Shown: one piece after another, positions 23,301 through 35,920 of the stretch
How the letters are laid out: each line of letters starts with the position of its first letter
Position numbering within the stretch: the first letter of the stretch is position 1
Source: Chromobotia macracanthus
Lineage: Eukaryota; Chordata; Actinopteri; Cypriniformes; Botiidae
Direction of reading: 5' to 3'
Assembly (NCBI GenBank): GCA_036877525.1
Contig: JAZGTH010000066.1
Location: forward strand, 1,622,501-1,686,500
Length of the DNA: 64,000 nucleotides
Notes under the pieces: generated by a model
Told to the model about the DNA's origin: nothing
The model's input: the letters and a program-made list of their open reading frames with translations, nothing else
Databases searched by the model: none
Position numbers and translations under genes: made by a program

Positions 23301-24600
23301 GTGCACTTAAAGAGCAGAGAAAGCACCAACTGCAGGAACCTGCAGAGAAATCACAAATGAGATCTCTTTAATGTCTCAACTTCAGACTGACATGAGACTG
23401 AATAAAGAGCGAGTGGAGACTTTATCTGCAGTCTACTCTTGTCTAATCCTTCTTCTTGTTTCAGAGACCTCAACATCTCTAACTAAGCTGTTGTTATTTA
23501 CGTGGGCAAAATATCATACTTTTAAAATAAATTTAAATTTTGTGTATGCATTTGCGACAGATGACATGAAAATATTGCTCAGGGTCTGATAAATTTGGTA
23601 ATGACCCTGCTAGTAGCCTCTCAGCACAAATATGATTACTTTGATAAACTTGTGAAATCTAATAACAGGCCCAAAATTCTTTTCACATTTCCTGTAGTTA
23701 TTTTGAGGAGAAAATCTGCAAACTTCTGAAAATCAACGGGCAAGCATGTGTTGAACTTTGTGAAGGACGCATTCTCCAACAGTGCAGAAATCTGAGGTCA
23801 GTTCTGCACACACAGATCCTGTGTGGGCCTGCTGATAAGTTTGGTTCCCGACAGCACAAACCAGCATTTCGTCTTCTCCATGACCTCTTCTCTTCAGCAC
23901 AGCGAGTATTGGAATGGAGAAAAATTATCCGGCATCTATAACTCAGGCAACAGAAGAGGTTTTTCTGGCAAGCAAGAGATTTTAAAGCAGAAATATTCAG
24001 ATCACACATTCTGTTCTGTAGCAGGCACACTGTTCAACAGATAGAAGTAAATATTACAGATTAATAAAATCAATTTGAATGTCAATGTTTCTTGATTATT
24101 CTGCGCAACGAACCTCTCCGACGTATGTTGGAGAACAGAGCGGGAGTCAGATGTCCTGCTGATCTCTGCGTTTACTCCAGCAGAACCGTGCAGCTCTGAT
24201 CTGGCCTTTTAATCCCATTACAGAGACAGACAGCGAGAAGAGACAGAACCCAAAGAGTGCATTTCCTGTCCCTCCCAGACTCACCGATTCAGTTCTGATG
24301 GCTTGAGGCAGCAGCTTATTGTTTACACAGATACTTTACACTGTAAAATGAAAAGCACAGTGTAACAAACTTCTGGTTCTGACGTTTAAAAATAAAAGGG
24401 ATGTTACAGCACCAGCTGTAATGTACTCAACCACCTTAGAGATTTTGCTGTCATCACACATCAAGCTGCTTTCCAATATAACACCGCAAGTCTAACGTAA
24501 CCAAGTGCAGAACGAAAACGAGTAACGTTTATCAGTGCTGCATTACAACTTACAAACTGTGATTTTCACTTCATTAAAAAGCTTAATTGCCAAGTTAAAA
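20355..24600. other. Non-coding region with dispersed repeats
   Basis: No gene recognised upstream of the NANS remnant; its exon 1 was looked for and not found. Apart from the family 2 element, 22760-22850 resembles one end of the GGATAGTT-type element (CTCGCCCTCATGTTGTTTTC then TATGGAACACAAA). Confidence 0.5.
20831..21146 (-). mobile_element. Full-length family 2 MITE-like element
   Basis: Starts TTAAAGGCAGAGTAGGTGAT and ends with CCCACCCTACCTAAT, giving inverted termini. It shares CAATAGCAAGCTA, CGGTCYGAATGCAGTGATAGGA-type and GCTGGTTAA motifs with the opposite-orientation copy at 59308-59573. Confidence 0.7.
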
Positions 24601-24639
24601 AAAATTCAATATTAAATAATACCCACAATAAGGTCGACC

Positions 24640-25120
24640 AATCAGAGAAGCCACAGTTACCATAGAAATGGCCATTACGTTGGTGATCACCAACCCCCAC
24701 GCGCTCCATCGCCTCAAGTCCTGTGTTTTCACCGGCGGGAACTGAAGTGCAATTAGGAAGAAAAACGGTGATTAAAGTATGACTTCATTTAACTTTATTA
24801 ATGTGACTTAATTGCCTACGGAGAAAATAAATAAGAAAATACTTCAGAAGTTTTAGGAATGCTGGTGTCACAGAGGTAGTCAGAGTTAACTGTTCTCGTC
24901 TGTTAGCTATCAGCAGTGATAAAGTTGTGATTTGTACGTCTGCGTGACAGCTCGACACTCGAGTGGTTCGGCGCTCGACCTGCTGTTGGCCCTCTTAAGA
25001 TAATGAGCTTTGAGAATTCACGCTCATTCGATTAGCATGATCAGAGCACGTCTCACCGCTCAGCCCAGCCAATCACAGACGAGTGCACCTGCACTCAGCC
25101 AATCAGAGTCTTTCACAGAA
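24640..25120. promoter_or_regulatory. CCAAT-box cluster without an assigned gene
   Basis: Three CCAATCA boxes (near 24658, 25068 and 25098) occur with several CG dinucleotides (for example 24950-24980) in an AT-rich setting. This resembles a promoter, but no exon was found on either side. Confidence 0.25.
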
Positions 25121-28007
25121 GATCCTCCTGAGATGCTGTTTTCTAATTAAAGCCAGAAGCAATTTTACTGTGTTTAAGTAACATACAGTGCGTGAACTAT
25201 ATTTACTGCTCTTTACATGCATATAAACACGTTATTGACCTGATGAATGTTAAGAGGTTTATTTGTGAAATATGCTGACTGTATATAAACAAACCTTAGC
25301 AACACTACTGATAAGCTATTGATCCTTTCTGCCATTATTGTCCAGGAAGACAGAAAGCCACCAGTTCACTTTATATGGTGGTCAGAACTCTAATACAAAT
25401 CCACTTCAGAGGGGTTCAGATAACAAAATAATCACTGAAGCCAAGCAGACTCGTTTAAAAATAGATATTAAACACCAGTGTCATTCAACATCCCATCATG
25501 AACGCGTCTGATAGAGAAGACTGCTGAACCGTATCGCCACAGAGATTATGAAACACTGTGCTGATTTCAAAGACTGTAATCTGACTGTTTTAGGTCACCT
25601 GAGTTATAAAAATAAACCGTCTCTTCATCACTTCAGTCAGCACGTTTGGCTTCACTGTCCGTTATTCAATCAGTTTCCCTCAGACACCAAAACTGAACAG
25701 ACAGTGAAAGTTTCAGTGACTTTATAAAGTGCAGAAATATTTAATAGGCAAGACGTCTGTTGCTTAACAACTTCCTGTAACATTTTGGCACCATATGTAT
25801 TCACACTGAAAACCTCAGACACTACAAACCACTATCCTCCTTATAATTCACATAGGAGCGGACGCCGCCATTTATGAACATTTTTGAACCTGTAAGACTT
25901 CATCTGCTTGATGTTTTTTGTAGCTTATTATGCTGCTTGATGTTGCAAGCTTGTATTTCTTATATTATTTTAATGTATTGTCACAATTATATCTATATAA
26001 TCTCTTGTAACGCAGATAGTTTTACTGTTTACTGCACTTCGTTATAGTTCTAGTTGGCTAATAAATTAAAAAGTCTCGCACATTTCAAGACAATAGCTTA
26101 CTTCTGTGTTACAAAAGAGGGGGATTACTACAATGTGTTCCATTAGCAGGTAAAGGTTATTAATCACAGTTGATGTTATTCTGCTGTGACGTGTCAGCTC
26201 CTAACAGGTTTTCACAGTGACGTGGTTTCTTCTACCTCACCTCATTATCTTTCCCAGTGTTCGACTGTTTAATGAGTTTAATTACGCTTATTAATTAGCT
26301 CATCAGTGTGATTTCAGCTCTCATAATGAACAGGAGGAAAGAAAAGTGAGGAAATGAAAACATTTGAAAACAAGGAGAAACATCTTATCAAACTTCAGCT
26401 CTCTTCTCACCAGATGCCAATTATCTACATGTGTGACTTTCCCCAAACCTGCTAACACCCATAATGAATACCAGAGATCCATCCAGTCAAACCTAATAAA
26501 CACTGATTTCATTTTAAACCCACGCAAACACAGCTATAACAATATAATCAGACACCACAAATTCAGCTAACGGATGTCTCACAGCGATTGCTTTATTCTT
26601 AAATTGTGAGCGACTGTAAAAACCCTGGAAAATCATATCTGAATAGAATGATATTCATCAATAATGTGAAACGGCAGAACTTGTTTTCCTTCAAAAGACT
26701 CTGATAGCTAAAGAAAAAAGGCTACTGTGACACCGAAAAGGTTCATCCGGCTGAAGTGCGACAAGCCACAAAACTAAACCACATGTCCCGCCATCCTCTG
26801 TATCAGCAGACAAATGATAAGATACTTTCATATGGCATCAGTTGCACATTTCATTTGCATCTTTTGCTCCTCTGGTTTTGCACCAGCACTGAAAAGTTCT
26901 CCGTCTCTGGAAAGACAAAATGTGAAATTGGCCAGTTTGTTCATTTTATTCAAATTGACTTGAAGATATATCACATCGTAAATACAATTTCCAAACTTAC
27001 AACTAACTTTCCCACAAGCACTCAAAAGACAACACCGGTTACATAAGCAGAAAGAGAAACAATATTTCACAGACAGAGGAAGTAATTACATTTTGATAGA
27101 GGATAATGAAAACATTTTTCTTCTTTAGAATAATGTGCAGGGGTGAATCATACACTGCAGGACCAGAGACACTAAACAGGGCCAGTTTTGACTGAATTCA
27201 GGTTTTCTCTGAAAGCATGTGTAAACACAAAAACTATGAATTAGGACACCAGCACACTTTAGAATGAAAAGGAAGACAAAATCGTGTCTAAAACACACCA
27301 TGGAGCATTTTCTGGTAAATGAGTTCAAATACCGGCCGCTTTCATAAAAAGGGATTTTGGTCAAACTCTAATCGAGCGTAAATCCATTAGCCGTTCTGAG
27401 ATTCTCTGTCACCCTAGAGGAACTTTGAGAGAGCACCAGAAAACCCCCACAGAGCTCAGCGCTCGATGTGTGTTTTACTGACTTATTTGTATAACCAGTT
27501 AGTTCTGAACCCCATGGGTCACACTTTATAATGTTTTCTATTCATTGGTCACGAACAGTTAGGAGGTCAATGGCTGCTGGGAAAGCAGGTTTGAGTCAGA
27601 TTGACAGCCTGACTCTGGAGGACACACGGAAAAGAAACATTAGGGTACCAAATTTAAAACCTCTCACACACACTCGCTGCCTGTGGGAAACCCGACTAGG
27701 TTTATTTGACTAACCCGATTTACGTGTCTGGCTCTCTGTGGGGCGTCCTGTCAGTCTGGTTGATGCCTTCACTCGTTCCCTGAATAAGTTTATGAAGAAT
27801 GCATTATTTACAAACTCCCATATTCACAGCGCATACCCTTACTGAGACAGTACATCCGTGCCAAAGCAGGGCACACAGTTGTTCCAACATGTAGACAGCA
27901 ACATTATACTTTCTTTAAGGATACCTAATTTGTCCAAATTTGATGGCAATATCATGTCTTTTGTGGGGAAATCCCAGAATCCATTGCGGCAAGTTCTGTA
28001 AAAGAAT

Positions 28008-28192
28008 TTAAAGGTAGGGTACGCCATTTCAGAGAGGCTGGCAGTATGAGGCTGGCAGCCTTCCTCAGAAGATGTATATTTATATAAATATATTTAGAGC
28101 ACTTTATTTAGTGATGCTATCAGGATGTGAAGAGACTTTCAACCAGCAAAACAAATGTTTTTGGAAAAAATATCACCTACCCTGCCATTCGT
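28008..28192 (+). mobile_element. Family 2 MITE-like element, internally deleted
   Basis: Starts TTTAAAGGTAGGGTACGCCA and ends ATATCACCTACCCTGCC, a clear inverted repeat. The interior keeps ATCAGGATGTGAAGAGACTT and CAACCAGCAAAACAAATG, shared with 59308-59573. Confidence 0.75.
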
Positions 28193-31100
28193 ATGGTGGA
28201 AAATGTTTAGAGAAATGTTATTATAAATGTATAATATACTGTAGTTAGTTATATATTTGACTCTAAATTCAAATAACTTATGATTTCTATACTGAAATTG
28301 TTTTTTAATACATAGCTAATTAATGTACAGTTACTGAACCTAGTGAGAAAAGCCAATTTCAGAAATATTGTGGCTCTGAAGTAAATTCAGCGCTTCTTGA
28401 GTCAGTCAACGCTGAAGAGTCAGTCGCACACTGTGCACTTTGCGTTTGGTTATGTTGAGTATCATGCGCTTTTGCTGTGCCAACACAGACTGTGACTTCT
28501 GAACTCAACAAATCAAGAGGGAGCAGCAGCACCGCATCTGAGAGCCAGATCGCCTGTGTGATTCACTCGATGCTGGAACAGGTTTCACGGACAGATTTGT
28601 CTTTTATGCGGCTAGCTGAGAAAACCTTGAAAACAATCCAGTAGCCAAAACTGAAGAGCAAGAAAAGATACAGAAGCGAGAACTTCAGTGTGTTTGTGTG
28701 AGATACTAATAATTTCATGTTAACATTATTGGTAATGCCTGCATTAGAAAACAGCAGGGATTTAAAACTGCTAAACAGTGGTGTGTGATTTGTCAAGCAT
28801 TAAACTGCGATATTTGATCGATGTTTCAAATTGTGCAGATAGTTGAGGATCAGAGGTGGGCCATGAGGCATGTATGGACCTTCCTGAGAACATCCGAGTC
28901 GACACAAACTGTAGCAAAGCTTTGGTAACCAGTAACTTCTCCATGAGTAAACATCAATTTACTACCCACAAATATTCCTTCAAATTTTTCTAATTCACTA
29001 TAATTGCCTTCACATACACAGTCATATTTAGTCAGTTGTCATCGACATAGTGAAAACAAGTGAATATCTTCAGATCGAGTGAAGTTTTACAAACCTTCAC
29101 GTGATGTGAACATCCAGAAACTTCTTGGTCTTTTTCTAGATTCTGTCCTTGGTCCACTTCAGGCCCTGCAGTCCATCTCATTAATGAATGTGGGAGGAAA
29201 ACGTTAGATCTGCTTTTTAATCGGTTCCAATTAATCTTGTGTGGCGTCTCAAGCTCTTCAGAATTCAAGGCTGAAGCGGAGACGCATTAAACATAAATAA
29301 CAAGCAAACGCTGCAGTTTAACCAGTATCTTCCCCACATAAATCTCTCTGAGGGGTTTTACTGTTGATCTTGATAACAAAAATGATCAATAGTTTTATCT
29401 TGACCTCCTTAAAAAGATAACAAGCCAATAATATCTTAACTTGAATTGCCAACAGAACCACCGTCGTCACGATAATGAGCTCTTATCAGTGACGACTGAT
29501 GAATATCAGAGCAGGAAATAACCTGTAGAAAAATCAAATGTAATTACATCTTCTGATCGATCGCAGATCCACTGTAGCTCCTGAACGCATGATGTTACTC
29601 TGTACAAGAAACTCTAGGACAACATGACCCTGACAGATCTTATAAGGTGGTTTAAATATTGAAATGAACTAGGTTTATATGTTTATATGTCTTCTGAATT
29701 GTCAGCTTGCCCGTGTACAAGTCTGTGTGCTGAATATCTCTGATATTCTGAATATAGTCATTATTTATAAATAAAGGAATACAGGTCACATTTCATTTCT
29801 CATGTTCTGATACTTAAAGAATAGTGGCAACTCTCAAAACATAAGCCAACATAAGAGAAACACTTTTAAATCCCAAAACAACAGACTATTAAACACCACA
29901 CAAGTCCTCCCTATATTACTCACAATCACATACTTCACAATAACACATAACTTCAACATTTCACTCAACTTACTGCATGAAAGGCATGCCGGGAAGCTAC
30001 GGTGCTTTTTTGTTGGTTTCCTTGAGAGAACTCCTGCACAAATTCTCTGCTGCTTTGTTAGAAAGTTCTGCTGTTTTAAGTTATGACATTTCCTTCTGGA
30101 AAAGTAATAGGCTATATAATCCACACAGTGAGCTAATTAAAAGAGAAGAGACATGAGGGACCCACGGGCACTGCTGGTTCTGACACAGTTTCTCAACGCA
30201 AACCTAATTGTACGCTGAACACTATACTGTATATGTACAGGAAAAGCAGATTTCACATTTTTGCTTTTAGTTTTTACATTTTCCACCACAAAAAATGACG
30301 TTCTTTTGGACATTGTACTAAGGGATTCTATGGCTGTTTGAACACAGTCTACTGTAGAGATTGGAAAGCAAGTTATATGAATACGAACCTTTAACATCCA
30401 CAGAACCGTTCTACTGCACAAAATGTTGTTAAAAGAAAGACATGTTATCCAGATAGAGCTTGTTTTGAAAGTACCTACCTACACCTGTAGGTAATATGAA
30501 CAAAACCTGTCCAAATAACACAGATGTCCTTATCAAGACATAGCAGAATTCTCCACTTCAGTAAGGTGTGAAGGTTCAGTCTCTCCTTCAGCCAGTAAAG
30601 TGGAAACTGACCCCGACTGCTACACACCTATTCATAACACACGAGTGACGGTATGGTGAGATGTGTGGAGGATAATTCACATATTACTCTAAAGGTCACT
30701 CCGGTGACTATCTGCCTGCAAAACACCTTTCATCTCCAAACCAAATGTCAGCGGGTCTCAATTGCATTTCTAAAAGCCGGGCCTTTTTTTCAAACAGCGG
30801 TGTAATAACTCGTGTTCTTTCATTTAATTTTGTAAAGCACACTCGAATCGCTCCATTTATGTCCTGAATGAGGAGTTACCACTTCCTTCTCACTGTAATC
30901 ATACAAATACAACCATTCTGCTCTTGCGCTTTTTGATGGAGCTCACAGAACTATGTCAAAACCTTTTTTTAATCTACATGTTCATGTATGGTAATATCTC
31001 AGCTCAAGAAAACGGCTCCTGAGTCGGTAATGCGGCTTATGTGAAACCCAAAGCATGAACAGTGCTTTTCTTTGCTTTCATTGCTAGTTCTGCCGCACAA

Positions 31101-33137
31101 TTAGCTGCTAAAAGAGGCGTAATTTCACCGATAATGAGCAGCGCTTCGTAGAAGCCGCCACACAAATGTCAAAGGTGACACACAATCTCCTGTCAGCCCT
31201 CAGTTTTCATGCTGCCCGTGATGACACAAGTGCTCACTTATTTAATGAAATTAGCTGTGAAATACTGAAGGAATCATCTTGTTTTCACATCAGACTCCAT
31301 ACGACTCCGAGCTGAGACACTGTGTGAAATCTGCTTTTAATCCGCTGAAGAGATTAAATAAAGACCATGCAGAAGGTCATTTTTGCTTGGATGGCTTACA
31401 ACGACAGAGAATAGCAAAACATCAAATATTCTTTATAATAGGTTCCTTTACAAAATATGACTATGGTGACCAACGTATACACCATTGTTACTGCTACACC
31501 GTTGTTGTACAATCATACTAGACTGGCGTGTGAATTCTGTCATTTTTATTTTTTGGTCAAATTTTGTCAAGGCCAAAATTAATTAAGAAAAACAGTCTGT
31601 GGAATCCACAGGCATGTGGGTCACGCTTCTGAGGCTAAAAAGACGCCCAACTGAGAAAACACAATCAGATTTGTTAACTGAATGCAACACAGCACTAAAT
31701 GTTTTGCTGGGTTCTTACAAAACACATGAATATATACAGTTCTGTTTTAAGAGAAGGTATGACTGTAAACCACCGGAGGTCGGGTCTGTCTGTCTCACTG
31801 CTCAGCTGGACCTTCGCTCTGTTGTACGATGGAGACGCGCAGCTTGAAAAGTCTTTATTAAGCTGTCACACAGCACAACAGCAGGCGCCTCTGCCATTTA
31901 TTGATCAGGGGTCATGCTAAGTCAATTTTAGCTGCAACAAAGATGGAAACAAGAAAAAGCGTTTGTGTGAGACAGAAATGGTACAAAAATGATGTAACCT
32001 TTAAGACACTTTTTACATACAGAAGATTCTGCAGAGATGACCCTGGGTTCCGATCTTTGCTACAAGGTCTTGGGCTCAAAACATCATTATACGTTTTACG
32101 AGCAGTGGCATTCCACACGACTGCCATTTAAAACAGCTTTCTCATGGGCCAAGCACTGCGGGAGCTCCCCATTTGACAGTAATCCTAAAGAGGATGACCT
32201 CTGTTCATGTCTGCCAGAAGATACGAGACGTTTTAACTCCTAATGCTTTATAAAGGTCATGCCTATTATGCAGAACAACTTCATGTATTCATCATAGATG
32301 TGTTAATAGATTATTGCATCTAAAAATTCAGTCATCAGACTCACCTCCATGTTGTTCCAAACTTGTATGACTTTCTTCTTCAGAATATTGACGCTGCTCG
32401 ATTGTAGATGGTGACTGAGGTTGTCAGTCAGAAACGTTCTCTACAGAAGAAAGTGCTGCGTGATTTATCGAAATGAACATTTACATTGTACATGTACATC
32501 AAACATGTACATTGCAATGGTTCGCAATAATTAAATGATTTTAATATTTTGTAAAATATTCACCTTCAAAAGTTCACCTTCAAAACACCTGCAGCAGTAT
32601 CGTATCGCACATTACATACCACGTTTTTGTCAAAAACAGAAGGAAGTCAATCATATGGGTTTTGAACAACATTAAAGTAAGTTCATTTCTAGAAATTCAA
32701 CCTTAAACACAAACAAATTTATTTATACCAAGCTACATCATCTCTATCGAGTTCTGTTCTCATGTTTCTCGTTATAAAGAACGTCTCGCACCCACAGAGG
32801 ATATGTTGTGTCTGTCAAACAGATACACCTGATGTTCTCATGCTTTCTGAATCTGTGAGGAACAGCATCTCCCGTCTGTCACTGCTGTTCTACACACGCT
32901 CTGCTGTCGGCTCAAGCATCTCTGCAAACAGACAGATTTGTTACCACAGAAACTTTAACACATTTTAATCTTCCATGACTGAAATTCCATGCTGATTATT
33001 TGCTTGAGCTCTCTCTACATGTACAGGCGAGTACCCTTTCTGTCCGAAAACAAAACCTTACTTGTTACTGTGTTCAAAACTGGCACTTTCAGATCAAAAC
33101 AACGTACAATAAAGAGCAAAAGTCATTCAGGCCAAAA

Positions 33138-33165
33138 ACAAAAGTTACGGATTGCAGCTTGTAAT
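33138..33165 (+). repeat. Terminal fragment of family 1 element
   Basis: CAAAAGTTACGGATTGCAGC matches the 3' terminal repeat of the 55811-56091 element; the rest is not recognisable. Confidence 0.4.
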
Positions 33166-33261
33166 GCAGGTTTACATTATGTGTGACATCAAACAAACTG
33201 TTTTACTGTCAGATTTCAGAGCTGAGTTTGAAGACGTTGGTTCTCACTGTGACTCTTTCGA

Positions 33262-33396
33262 AAGAGGAAAACAGAAGAGGAAAAAAAGAAGAGCAAAACA
33301 GAAGAGGAAAAAAGAAGAGGAAAACAGAAGAGGAAAAAAAGAAGAGCAAAACAGAAGAGGAAAAAAGAAGAGCAAAATAGAAGAGGAAAACAGAAG
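33262..33396. repeat. Polypurine tandem tract (GAAGAGGAAAA-type)
   Basis: More than 130 bases are almost purely A and G on the plus strand, built from AGAAGAGGAAAA and AAGAAGAGCAAAAC words with a few C or T interruptions. Any protein read from it is low complexity Lys/Glu/Arg. Confidence 0.9.
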
Positions 33397-33675
33397 GAAC
33401 ATCTCAGTGCCTCATGTGAGCCGTCTGCCAACAGAGCCATCAGCTCCTGCTACACGCTTGTTGCTATGGAAACCCCTCAGACAGCAGGTGAAGATCATGA
33501 CAGGGAAACCTCTTGCGTTGGTACCCGCCCCCCACAGAACATTTCAGGATTAGTCATGGGTGTGTGAGACCTCACCTCACCAACTGAGAAGAAAGCAGCT
33601 TTCAGGTATTTTGGTGGAAATCAAACATGGATAGTTACATGAAACTAACCAGACAGCTATAGGACAAATACTGTC

Positions 33676-33785
33676 AGGGTGTTGCTATGTGGTTGCTAAG
33701 CTGAGGTTTTAGATGCATTCCTAGGTGGCTGCCAAGAAGTTCAGGGTGGTTGCTAGGGCGTTTCTAGGTGGCTGTCTCTACCATA
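33676..33785. repeat. GTTGCTAGG-type short repeat
   Basis: Words such as GTTGCTATGTGGTTGCTAAG, TCCTAGGTGGCTGCC and GGTTGCTAGGGCGTTTCTAG repeat imperfectly, a motif widespread in fish genomes. A shorter inverse match (CCATAGCAACGCC, GCATAGCAACACC) lies at 52849-52874. Confidence 0.6.
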
Positions 33786-35902
33786 TTCTGGTCTACAGAC
33801 GTCTTGGGTTTCATCTTAACCTGGTTTATCATCTACTAGGCAAAAGTCAAATCAGTTACAACAGCAAAAGGAATATATTCCTCAAAAAGTAACACTATGT
33901 GATGTACAGTATTAAAACAATGAGTAATGCGCTGAAGTTTAACACTTAAAGGGTTTAATCAAATAAAAAATAACAGCCTTGAGATCTGTGTTGTGTGAAA
34001 ACACAGATGTCTCATTTTCAAATAAACGCAGATGACTCTGTATGTTTAAAGAACACGTAGGGCAACAATTTCTCGTCAAAATCTGACCTACATCGAAACG
34101 TCTCCGCCCGGTCGAGCCAGACGGCAGCCGTGTTTAGACTGACAACAACGATGCCTCGAACACACACATCGTCCGGACTGTAAAATGACTAATGCGAGCG
34201 CCTGCCAACAGCAGAACATCTCACACTAAGTGCAGGAGTTTGGCTAATGCCAACACTCTGAGAGTCATTATTCAAAGTAAAACATCGCTTTCCTCTCTTT
34301 TCTCTCTCTTGGGCAGTAACTGGTAAAGATGGACATGCATCAACATCTGTTGATCACAGCGTTCATTTTTTTGCCCTGTTGGGATCAGATGTGCCTGTTG
34401 ATAATGGCAAATACAAACAGAGTCTCCGAGTGTTTTTGACATCAGATCTGTGTCTGAATGAATTCCAGGCAGACAATTCATAAGTGAGGAACTCACTTCC
34501 CCAAACTTACGGCTTTGCTTTACTCTGTTTGTCTGCCAGCTGACGGAAGCAAGGTTACCATGGAAACAGCCAGGCCTCATTGTGGAGGAGGGGATGTTTT
34601 ATCACTAAGTAGGGCTTGAAAACCCAAAAATCTTTCATGTAAACCACCATGTTTTTTTGTTTTATTTTTTTAAATTGAGCAGAAATGTAGTAACAGAATT
34701 CTTGGGAAACGCCGAATGATTCTCACGAGAGCTGCTGCAGGTCCAGGTGATCTTTCATCCCAAACTGAAAGAAAAAAATAAAAGAAATTATTTCTTGCAC
34801 AAAAAAAATGAAACAATGTTATTTCCAAAAGAATTAATCATATTTAAATCATATTCTACCTACAAATCTCATTACTGGAATGTCAAAAATATTATTCAAC
34901 TGTAAATTATTGTATTTATTGTATTCTATATTGTTTTTTGTTTAATAGCCAAAATTTACGGTTTAAAACTAAACTATCCTGTGTAGTGCCCTTAAAAACT
35001 TACATGTTTATCGTGAAATTAATGTTTGTTGATCTAAAACTAAACTGCAAAATATTTTTCTTACTTGCTTTAGGGATAAAATGTGACCTGGACTTCCATT
35101 CGTCCTGTTTTCCTAACTTGTTTCCCTAAAAGTCTCACCAGTCAAAAAATGCCCTGCTATATCGGTTTGAGTTTTAATGGCGGCTACATTTCTCCCTCTG
35201 AAAGATGTATTACAAATGATTAATTAGCCTGTTTTGCTTGCTGATAACATCCACATTGTGTGTGCGCAAATTACTCTGACATGAAGCTCAGTTATTAAGA
35301 ATGAAAATACAAAAGGACGTTTTATGAGCTGAGGAATCAGACATACAGCTGGTTCAGATTTCCACTGTGCTTTGGACAATCTCTCTCTCTCACTATCTCT
35401 CTTTCTGTTAAGGTCCCCAGTAATTTGAGCATAAAAATAAGGGTCATCCAACAAGATAAACAAGGAATTCTGGGAAATAAAGTGTCCTTTATAAGCTAAG
35501 TATACATCTCCATTTGATCTCAATTTATTCACATTGCTGTCTAGGAGAAACACCTGAGATGGTAAAGAGATCTCATTTAAAAAACTTCTTTCCTGTGGGA
35601 GGTGAGGCTAAGACACAGAGAAATAGAAAGAGAACCCAAGAAAGACTGATAAACAGGTGGTTTGATCAAAGAAAATATCTGAGCCAGTCGACTGAATAAT
35701 TCATGATTTTCTCAAGAACTGAATTCTTCGAACATTCTTGGATAAAAATCAGATGAAAGAGAACAAAATTCAATTCCTATCCAGTTATCTACAATGTGAT
35801 GTTTACAGTGAGCTCCTGAAACCCTTGAACCTCATTTATTTGTTCTCTTTTAAAAAAACACTTCGCTCATAAATGAGAATTGTGGCATCTTCACTACATC
35901 AT

Positions 35903-35920
35903 CTTCATCATCATCATCAT
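35903..35920. repeat. (TCA)n short microsatellite
   Basis: Six or so consecutive ATC/TCA units in non-coding DNA. Confidence 0.6.

Noticed and set aside
33152..33553. 133-codon Lys/Glu/Arg-rich open frame
   Set aside because: Produced by the polypurine tract, which stays open in several frames on low complexity alone.
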